Shown here in pieces: positions 1-6,600 of a stretch of DNA of 7,389 nucleotides (the first letter of the stretch is position 1; the number at the start of each line of letters is the position of its first letter). The position numbers and the translations under genes are program-made. The DNA comes from Candidatus Zhuqueibacterota bacterium 4484_87 (GTDB lineage: Bacteria > Zhuqueibacterota > Zhuqueibacteria > Thermofontimicrobiales > Thermofontimicrobiaceae): assembly GCA_002085355.1 (NCBI GenBank), contig NATN01000180.1:1-7389 (forward strand), given 5' to 3'. The notes beneath the pieces were generated by a model. That model saw nothing but the letters and a program-made list of their open reading frames with translations. It was not told where the DNA came from and searched no databases.

Positions 1-330
1 GATGATGTGCCGCTATCTATGGAACAGGCGATTCCGTGTGGCTTAATTGTCAATGAATTAATTTCGAACGCACTCAAGTATGCTTTTCCCAAGTCTGTTA
101 CGAAATCAAAAAAGATCGAGGTCAAGATTAAGGCCCAAGAAAATGGAATAGTCGAATTAATCGTGCGGGACAATGGAGTTGGGCTACCGAAAGAATTTGA
201 TATTCACAAGACTGATTCGCTGGGGTTGAAGCTGGTAGCCACTCTGGCTGAGAATCAATTGGATGGCGAGCTGAAACTCAACCGTCGCTATGGAACAAAG
301 TTCACGATTAGGTTTAAAATTAGTACGTGA
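1..330 (+). CDS. HisKA_2-type sensor histidine kinase, C-terminal fragment (HATPase domain)
   Basis: This is the last 109 residues of a histidine kinase whose start lies before the window; the frame is open from base 1, so the first ATG or GTG seen here is not the real start. The fragment is the ATP-binding catalytic domain (HATPase_c). Its N box is IVNELISNALKYAF (Asn18 and Asn23 counted from base 1), the G1 box is RDNGVG (Asp57-Gly61), and SLGLKLV follows as the G2-like segment. The wording AIPCGLIVNELISNALKYAF is typical of kinases with a HisKA_2 (HHRVKNN) phosphoacceptor domain, and it is nearly repeated in the next gene (nt 3278-3337), so the two are paralogues. The role is ATP-dependent autophosphorylation at the cytoplasmic side or in the cytoplasm. 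The sensory part and signal cannot be known from here. The gene ends at TGA, 54 bp before the next start, so co-transcription is likely. Confidence 0.93.
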   Translation, partial: DDVPLSMEQAIPCGLIVNELISNALKYAFPKSVTKSKKIEVKIKAQENGIVELIVRDNGVGLPKEFDIHKTDSLGLKLVATLAENQLDGELKLNRRYGTKFTIRFKIST

Positions 331-337
331 TAATAGC

Positions 338-369
338 TTTGACTTAAGGTGAAAAATTCGTCATTTTTG
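338..369 (+). promoter_or_regulatory. Possible Bacteroidota-style promoter (weak)
   Basis: A TTTG at 338-341 is followed after 20 bp by CATTTTTG at 362-369. This resembles the -33 TTTG / -7 TAnnTTTG promoter described in Bacteroidota, with one mismatch (C for T). The same TTTGACT also reads as a sigma-70-like -35 (TTGACT, 339-344), but the -10 at the right distance is poor. Transcription from here would leave a leader of only about ten bases before the ATG at 385. The region is AT-rich, so a chance match is quite possible. Confidence 0.2.
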
Positions 370-373
370 AAAT

Positions 374-378
374 GAGAG
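374..378 (+). promoter_or_regulatory. Ribosome binding site for the sensor kinase gene
   Basis: GAGAG lies six bases before the ATG at 385. It supports that start, as does the signal-peptide-like sequence that begins there. Confidence 0.55.
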
Positions 379-384
379 CAAAAT

Positions 385-1380
385 ATGCGAAAAATTACTT
401 TGCGAAGCCGCATTAATTTTTCTTTGGTAATTTACTTCGTGCTTGTATTCACAAAGACATGCATTGCAAGTAATCCTTTGGAACAAACAACACTTTTGTT
501 TGAAAATTTTACCATTGATGACGGATTGTCGCAATCATCCATCACATGCATATTGCAGGATCGTAAAGGTTTCCTCTGGATTGGGTCAGGTAACGGATTG
601 AACCGTTATGACGGTCGCTCCTTTAAAGTGTTTTATCCTCAAAGCGGAGACTCGCTGAGCCTAAGTAATTCTGAGATTTTGAAGCTTTTTGAAGACAGCG
701 AAGGATATATCTGGGTAGGCACAGCACATGGGCTCAATAGATTTGACTGGCATATGGAGTCCTTCCGTCGCTTTATGGCAAATCCCGATGATTCGACTGC
801 TCTCAGCGACAATTTTATTCAGTCGCTCACTGAGGATAAAAATGGAAATATTTGGATAGGGACCCAAAATGGCTTAAATTGCTATGACAAAACTAATGAT
901 AGATTCACACGATATTTCTTTCAGAAAATAAATACCGGAGTTATTGGTAAAAGAACAACCATATTGTCTCTTTTCTGCGATGATCAAAATAATCTATGGA
1001 TAGGAACTTATCATGGCTTGATTAAATTTAATCTCAATACAAAGCAATTTGAAAATTTTTATCCTGATTTACACGACACTACAAATTCAGAACTCAATAA
1101 AATATTTGTTATAGACCAGGATGAGGATAATAATATTTGGATTGGTACCGGCGATGGCGTTTTTAAATTGACCCCCAAAAAGGAATTTATCCATTATCCG
1201 CTCAAAGATAAAAACATGAAAGCAGTCACCGTTTTTGATCTACTCATTACTTCGCATTCAGGAATTTGGATCGGCAGCTACGGAGCTGGTTTATTCCAGC
1301 TCGATCCGGTAACTGGGGAAACCAAACAATGGAAAAACAATCCTTATGAGAAAAGCAGTTTGCTGTATGAGTTTGAGTAA
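385..1380 (+). CDS. Reg_prop two-component sensor, N-terminal part (signal peptide and six propeller blades), frame-broken
   Basis: This is the 5' part of a large membrane sensor kinase, 331 residues before a premature TAA. Residues 1-28 are a signal peptide: basic start MRKITLRSR, hydrophobic core, probable cut after CIA. A typical Reg_prop opening follows (FENFTIDDGLSQSSI), then six beta-propeller blades marked by W-[IV]-G-[ST] motifs at Trp65, Trp110, Trp157, Trp205, Trp252 and Trp295, spaced 43-48 residues. Each blade reads roughly ED..G..WIGT..GL.R.D. In known Bacteroidota sensors such as BT4663, these propellers form the periplasmic ligand-sensing region. The ORF stops just as a seventh blade should begin (LLYEFE, then stop), and the rest of the protein continues in frame +2 at 1346-3619. 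Alone it would be a secreted propeller fragment without a kinase. It is best read as half of a pseudogene or of a gene hit by a sequence error. The start is supported by GAGAG at 374-378. Confidence 0.85.
   Translation: MRKITLRSRINFSLVIYFVLVFTKTCIASNPLEQTTLLFENFTIDDGLSQSSITCILQDRKGFLWIGSGNGLNRYDGRSFKVFYPQSGDSLSLSNSEILKLFEDSEGYIWVGTAHGLNRFDWHMESFRRFMANPDDSTALSDNFIQSLTEDKNGNIWIGTQNGLNCYDKTNDRFTRYFFQKINTGVIGKRTTILSLFCDDQNNLWIGTYHGLIKFNLNTKQFENFYPDLHDTTNSELNKIFVIDQDEDNNIWIGTGDGVFKLTPKKEFIHYPLKDKNMKAVTVFDLLITSHSGIWIGSYGAGLFQLDPVTGETKQWKNNPYEKSSLLYEFE
505..1377 (+). repeat. Beta-propeller 1 repeat region (six blades plus a cut seventh)
   Basis: Six diverged coding repeats of about 140 nt are visible. 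Their WIG/WVG core codons start at 577, 712, 853, 997, 1138 and 1267. The repeats are clear in the protein but too diverged in DNA to promote slippage or assembly collapse easily. The seventh blade starts near 1350 (KSSLLYEFE) and lacks its ED..G..WIGT core because of the break. Confidence 0.75.
1346..1380 (+). other. Frame break inside the sensor kinase gene (probable deletion junction)
   Basis: The reading frame passes from frame 1 (ends TAA at 1378-1380) to frame 2 (open from before 1346). Frame 1 gives SSLLYEFE, the front of a propeller blade; frame 2 gives SLSKLDLQ, the usual back of a blade (normally GLSKLD after WIGT..). The middle of that blade is absent. The codon of Trp295 at 1267 and the next blade's Trp codon at 1493 are 226 nt apart, too far for one blade (about 144 nt) and too near for two (about 285 nt). 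A missing piece of about 59 nt fits both the spacing and the frame, which requires 3n+2. TGAGT occurs twice here (1368-1372 and 1374-1378), a possible microhomology scar. A sequencing or assembly error is the alternative. Confidence 0.7.
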
Positions 1381-3619
1381 GCTTGATCTGCAAAATTCGC
1401 AGTTCCGGACTTATTTGCATTATCCCGGTTGTGAAAATTGTTTGTCTGACAATATTATCTGGGCAATTTTTGAAGATCATAATGGTGTTTTTTGGTTTGG
1501 GACTGATAGATACGGTCTTGACTATTACAATCCTAAAACCAAGCAGTTTAAAACTTTCCATATCAATAAGAAATCCCAAAAATCTTTGGAAATGCCGAGT
1601 ATATTATCAATCGCAGAAGATAAAGACGGCCAATTATGGATTGCTACTCAGAACGATGGACTTTATGTTTTGGACCAAAACAGGAAGAAAATTCGTTCTT
1701 ACCATAATAAAGAAAATGATTCGAAATCGATTAGTTCTGATGTTTTGCAAACTATCTTTATAGATAAAAAGAACAGAATTTGGATTGGATCAGCGGAAGG
1801 AGTTTTGAATCTTTATAATAGGGAGAAGGATAATTTTATTCGTTATTCGATTTCAGGTTATCCAAATGGTATAGAATTGTGGAATAGTATTTGGGCTATT
1901 GTTGAAGACGCAAATGGGAATTTACTGATTGGCACAGAAACAGCAGGATTATTTCTCTTAAATTTGAAAACCAATCAGGTGGAGCATTTATCATCCAGTC
2001 CTGATCTGAAGAAAATGGAGATATTCTCCATTATGTCTATTTATTCTGAAGATATTTCTGAAACGATTTGGCTCGGTACCGGTGGGCAGGGGTTAATAAA
2101 ATATGAGCCGCTGAAGGGAAAAGTTCGGCGCTTCACTTGTTCGGATGGATTACCCAACGAAATGATTTATGGGATTTTACCGGAGCGCGACTCTGTTTCT
2201 GACCAGTTAAAAGCATTATGGCTGAGCACAGACAAAGGACTCGTACGTTTTGATTTAGCTTCAAAGACGATGAAAGTTTATGATACCGGCAATGGCCTTC
2301 CTGCTAACGAGTTTAACTCTGGCGCCTATTTCAAGAGCAAAAGCGGGGAAATGTACTTTGGCAGTATCAATGGCGTGGTTTATTTTGACCCTGAGCAGAT
2401 TCAGCAGGATACTTTCTGTCCGCCGGTAACTCTGACCAGTTTCTCATTGTTTAATAAACCAGTAAAAATCGCCACAGGAAAAGAAGCGATTTTGAAAAAA
2501 TCCATTACTGAAACAAAAGAAATAATCCTTAATTATGATCAGAATATATTTGCCATCGGTTTCTCCATGCTTCATTTCAGAAATCCAAAACAGCAAAAAT
2601 ACCAATATAAAATGGCTGGGCTGGATGACAGATGGGTTGATTTGGGCAATAAACGCCATTTCACTTTTACACACCTTCCTCCGGGGAAATATGAATTTAA
2701 AGTTCGCGGGAGAAATGGAGATGGTGTCTGGAGCAAAAAAATTACGACTTTGAAGATTCACATTATCCCGCCTTTTTGGCAACGGTTACATGTGCAGATT
2801 TTAGCGGGCGTGATGCTATTGTCTCTGTTGATTGGGTATCATAAATATCGCACTGGACTGGTGAAACGACGCAACAGACAATTACGAAATTTGAATGAAA
2901 TGCTTAATCGTGAAATTGATGACCGAAAAAAAGCTCAGGAGAAAATTGCAGCGTCTTTAGAAGAAAAAGAGATTTTACTCAAAGAAATTCACCATCGCGT
3001 AAAAAATAATTTGCAAGTCACATCATCGTTGCTCTATTTGCAATCTGAAAATATTAAAGATGAAAAGGCGAAAAATTATCTGCAAGAGAGCCAGAACCGC
3101 ATAAAATCTATGGCAATGATTCATGAGAAACTCTATCGCTCTGAAAATTTTGCCCGCATTAATTCCCGGGATTATATCCACGATCTTGCCATGCATGTTT
3201 TCCGCTCCTACGCTGCTCATCGGCAGAAAATCAGTTTGAATGTGCACGTGGAACCTGTCGATTTTGATCTGGATACAGCCATTCCCTGTGGTTTGATCTT
3301 GAATGAACTGATTTCCAATTCCATCAAATACGCCTTTTCCGATGGAAAAACGGGTGAAATTTATGTCTCATTGCGCGAAAAAGCGCCGGGGACTGTGGAA
3401 CTCTCTGTCAAAGATAACGGTACAGGCGTCTCCGACGGATTTGATCTGGAGCACAGTAATTCACTGGGGTTGCAATTGGTGAAATCACTGGTGAATCAAT
3501 TAGAAGGAAAGTTGGAATTCAAAAGCAACAGCGGGGTCGAGGTTGTTATTACTTTTCAAACGAAAGAATTTAAAGAGCAAAACAAAAATAATAATTTGAT
3601 TAAGGGGGAGAAGACATAA
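1346..3619 (+). CDS. Reg_prop/Y_Y_Y sensor histidine kinase (HisKA_2), C-terminal part, frame-broken
   Basis: This is the 3' part of the gene that begins at 385; residues are counted from the ATG at 1346, which has no ribosome binding site and is probably not a true start. Seven blades have core residues at Trp50, Trp98, Trp146, Leu194, Trp242, Trp292 and Tyr337. A Y_Y_Y domain follows (about 400-475; YQYKMAGLDDRW, LPPGKYEFKVRGRN), then one transmembrane helix (about 481-498), a charged coiled coil (505-545), a HisKA_2 phosphoacceptor domain (541-620; EIHHRVKNNLQ, His549-His550, the one before Arg being the likely site) and HATPase_c (640-738; N box with Asn653 and Asn658, G1 DNGTG 690-694, SLGLQLV 706-712). 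The kinase residues look intact. With the 5' part and the missing 59 nt the protein would have about 1097 residues. It lacks the receiver and AraC output of classical Bacteroides hybrid sensors, so it needs a separate receiver; the next gene supplies one. A coupled restart at ATG 1367, 11 nt before the TAA, would lack a signal peptide. Confidence 0.88.
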   Translation: MRKAVCCMSLSKLDLQNSQFRTYLHYPGCENCLSDNIIWAIFEDHNGVFWFGTDRYGLDYYNPKTKQFKTFHINKKSQKSLEMPSILSIAEDKDGQLWIATQNDGLYVLDQNRKKIRSYHNKENDSKSISSDVLQTIFIDKKNRIWIGSAEGVLNLYNREKDNFIRYSISGYPNGIELWNSIWAIVEDANGNLLIGTETAGLFLLNLKTNQVEHLSSSPDLKKMEIFSIMSIYSEDISETIWLGTGGQGLIKYEPLKGKVRRFTCSDGLPNEMIYGILPERDSVSDQLKALWLSTDKGLVRFDLASKTMKVYDTGNGLPANEFNSGAYFKSKSGEMYFGSINGVVYFDPEQIQQDTFCPPVTLTSFSLFNKPVKIATGKEAILKKSITETKEIILNYDQNIFAIGFSMLHFRNPKQQKYQYKMAGLDDRWVDLGNKRHFTFTHLPPGKYEFKVRGRNGDGVWSKKITTLKIHIIPPFWQRLHVQILAGVMLLSLLIGYHKYRTGLVKRRNRQLRNLNEMLNREIDDRKKAQEKIAASLEEKEILLKEIHHRVKNNLQVTSSLLYLQSENIKDEKAKNYLQESQNRIKSMAMIHEKLYRSENFARINSRDYIHDLAMHVFRSYAAHRQKISLNVHVEPVDFDLDTAIPCGLILNELISNSIKYAFSDGKTGEIYVSLREKAPGTVELSVKDNGTGVSDGFDLEHSNSLGLQLVKSLVNQLEGKLEFKSNSGVEVVITFQTKEFKEQNKNNNLIKGEKT
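1367..2404 (+). repeat. Beta-propeller 2 repeat region (seven blades)
   Basis: Seven blade repeats of close to 144 nt (45-50 residues) have core codons starting at 1493, 1637, 1781, 1925, 2069, 2219 and 2354. Five keep the core Trp; the fourth has Leu (NLLIGT) and the last has Tyr (EMYFGS). The last blade runs straight into the Y_Y_Y domain, as in two-propeller sensors of this family. The first bases of this region are the tail of the damaged blade of propeller 1. Confidence 0.75.
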
Positions 3620-3667
3620 GTTTTCTCTGGTTATTATCGGTAAATGACTGATTCTTTTTTAAGGGGG
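3600..3667 (+). repeat. Direct repeat TTAAGGGGG, two copies
   Basis: TTAAGGGGG occurs at 3600-3608, in the last codons of the kinase gene, and again at 3659-3667 in the spacer, 59 bp apart. The hairpin at 3636-3652 lies between them. Neither copy is at ribosome-binding distance from a start codon. No function is assigned; this may be chance in a purine-rich stretch. Confidence 0.35.
3636..3660 (+). terminator. Weak intrinsic terminator-like hairpin
   Basis: ATCGGT (3636-3641) can pair with ACTGAT (3647-3652) over a five-base loop, with one G-U pair, and a T-rich tail ending in six T follows (3653-3660). The stem is short and only half G+C, so at best it would end some transcripts between the sensor gene and the hybrid kinase gene. 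It sits 17 bp after the sensor gene's stop codon, a sensible place. Confidence 0.3.
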
Positions 3668-3682
3668 TTAGTTTATAAAATA

Positions 3683-3687
3683 GAGGA
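3683..3687 (+). promoter_or_regulatory. Ribosome binding site for the hybrid kinase gene
   Basis: GAGGA lies five bases before the ATG at 3693. It fixes that start, which also gives a normal receiver-domain N terminus (MENKTILVVEDD). Confidence 0.75.
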
Positions 3688-3692
3688 ACAGC

Positions 3693-6600
3693 ATGGAAAA
3701 CAAAACAATACTTGTGGTTGAAGATGACAATATCATCGGTATGGAAATTCGTAGTCGCATTAAAACTCTCGGCTATTCCGTTCCTGAAGTTATTTCTTAC
3801 GGCGAAGAAGCTATAGAAAAAGCAAAAGAAATTTTGCCTGATCTCATTCTGATGGATATTCAGTTACGCGGAGAAATTGACGGCGTTAAAGCAGCAGAAA
3901 CTATCCGAAACGAGTTGGACATTCCTGTGGTATATCTGACTGCTTACGCTGATGATAACACTTTGGCACGGGCAAAAATCACTGAACCATTTGGCTATAT
4001 TTTGAAGCCATTTGAGGAAAGAGAATTGGCTTCGACTATTGAAATGGCGCTGTACAAGCACCAGATCGATAAAAAACTGAAACAAAGCCAACGTTGGCTG
4101 GCAACGACACTGAAGAGTATCGGCGAAGGAGTCATCGCGACGGACATGAAAGGGCAGATCACTTTTATGAACCCCATTGCCGAAAATCTGACTGGCTGGA
4201 ATGAAGATGATGCTCTTGATCATGAAATCAATGATGTTTTCAAAATTTATGACGATGACAGCGGGAGTTTCGTTCAGGATTTATTTGATAAAGTGAAATC
4301 AGATAAAAGGTTGGAAATCTCCGAGGAACTGACGCTGGAATCGAGCAAGGGAGAAAGGCGACCCATTATTTTTACGGCGTCTCAAATAATGGATAAAAAA
4401 GGGCGCCTTTCCGGCTATGTTGTTGTTTTCCAGGATAATACAGAGAGAAAAAAATCCAGAGCTATCCTTACCCGCCAAAGTCAGTTTAATAAAATCCGTG
4501 CAGAATTGTGGGAGGTCGCCGCAGATAAATCGTTGTCTGAAGAAGAAGCGATACAGAAAATGATTAATTTGTTGGGGCCTGCTATTGGTGCTCACCGCGT
4601 GAGCTATAACAAACTTTTCGGTAGTTATCTTCAGGAGAGCGAGTATAAGTGCATTTTGGAGTGGAACGATTCGCGCGTCAAAAAAACGCTGAAAGCCACA
4701 TTGCCGGCTAAAATCGTGAATTATTTTTTGAAAGAGAAGATGAGCGTACTTACGCTGGAATCGGCGTTGGAGAAACTTCCGACGATGCTGAGATCTGTAG
4801 CAAAACCTGTTTTGAAGAGATTTCAAAAAGAAGCAGATCTGGAATCTCTTTTGCTTGTTCCTTTTTATTTAAATAATGAGTTGGAAGCCCTTATTTCTTT
4901 TGATGCATGTCACTCTATTCCGCAAAAGCCGCAATGGGATGAAGATACGAAAAATATCATCAGCGAATCTGTGGGTATTATCGCCAATTATATTTCGCAA
5001 AAACGAAATGAAGAGGCTAGGCAGGAAAGTGAAGAACGATTTCGGGCGATTTTTGAATCAGCGCCGGACTCAATTTTCATCAAGGATAAATTTCTAACTT
5101 ACACAAATATCAATCCGGCGATGGAAAAATTGTTCAAGTTCCCGATGAGTGAACTTTTGGGATTGACCGATGAGGAACTGTATGGCCCCGAAGTGGGAGC
5201 ACTCACGCAACAGGAAGATTTACAAGTGTTAAAGGGACAAATTATAAATAATGAAATCACCCTTCCCATCGGGAAATCTCAGCTGACTTTCAGTGTAGTT
5301 AAGGCGCCGATGCGCGACCACAAAGGCGATATTGTTGGCATTTGTGGTATTGCGCGTGATGTGACAGAACGTAAAAAAGAGGCCGAAACCCGCAACGTCA
5401 TGCACGAAATTGCTCACGCAGCCAGCGAAACTAAAGATTTGCGCGAGTTTTTCCAGTCAGTACAGGAGTCGCTGGGACGGATCATTGACACGAAGAATTT
5501 TTACATTGCTCTGTATAATAAAACAACTCATTCTTTTACATTGCCTTATCATGTTGATGAAAAAGATCGCTTTACAGAAGTACCTGCTGAAAAGACGATG
5601 ACCGCGTATGTTTTAAAGATGAAAAAATCAGTGCTTGTTGTAGAAGATGAAATTAAAAAGCTTGCCGCCCAGGGGAAAATCAAAATTATGGGAGCGCTTC
5701 CTAAAGTGTGGTTGGGCGTGCCTTTAATGAGCGGGAAAAACGTGATCGGGGTCATCGGTTTGCAAAGCTATCAAAGTGAATCCGTATATTCAAAGGAGCA
5801 GGTGGCATTCTTGGAATTCGTTTCCAATCAGATTGCTTCAGCGATTGTGAGCAAAAAGGCAGAAGAAGAGCGCATTCGGCTCGTTACCGCAGTTGAGCAC
5901 AGCGGCGACGGCATTGTCATCACTGATGAGAAAGCAAAGATTTTATATGTGAATCCGGCTTATGAGAGGATCACTGGTTATTCTGTTGAAGAAATGATAG
6001 GAAGAAATCCAAAAATTCTAAAAAGCGGTGTTCATAATAAAGCATTCTATCAAAATTTGTGGGAAACACTCACGTCAGGAAAGGTCTGGAAAGGTCAGTT
6101 GACAAATCGCAAGAAAAGCGGAACAAATTATCAGGAAGATGCAACGATATCTCCTGTTTTTGATGAAAATAACAAAATTATCAATTATGTCGCTATCAAA
6201 AGAGATGTTACCGAGGAATTGAATTTGCAGACGCGATTGCGTCAGGCAGAGAAATTAGAAGCTATCGGTACGCTGGCTGGTGGCATAGCACATGATTTCA
6301 ATAATATAATTGCTGCTATCATCGGCTATGCAGAGCTCTCACAAGACGATATTCACGATGAACGCATCAGACGCAATTTGGAACAAATTCTGAAAGCGAG
6401 TCAGCGAGCCAAAGATTTGGTGCAGCAAATATTAGCTTTCAGCAGGCAATCGGATGAAGAAAGAAAACCATTGCAAATTGCGCTGGTTGTGAAAGAAGCA
6501 ATGAATTTGATGCGAGCAACAATCCCCACAACTATTGAAATAAAAACAAAAATTGAAAATAAAAATAGTTATATTTTAGGAGATCCGACAAAAATTCACC

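Noticed and set aside
351..368. AAAAAT/ATTTTT hairpin after the first kinase gene as a terminator
   Set aside because: The stem is six A-T pairs only and has no separate T tract, too weak to call.
1346..1380. Programmed ribosomal frameshift joining the two sensor ORFs
   Set aside because: There is no slippery heptamer at the overlap, and a frameshift would not restore the missing middle of the propeller blade; the spacing points to lost DNA.
3644..3721. Short ORF (25 codons) starting at ATG 3644 and running into the hybrid kinase gene, a possible leader peptide
   Set aside because: It has no ribosome binding site, its T-run codons come from the hairpin tail, and nothing in its composition suggests an attenuator.
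4299..4826. Antisense ORF of 175 codons on the - strand, and other shorter - strand ORFs
   Set aside because: They lie opposite well-conserved kinase domains, have no ribosome binding sites and show no recognisable protein features.
5874..6218. PAS 3 as a LOV blue-light sensor
   Set aside because: The segment GRNPKILKSG resembles the LOV region but has Pro-Lys where the flavin-binding cysteine motif (GRNCRF) should be.
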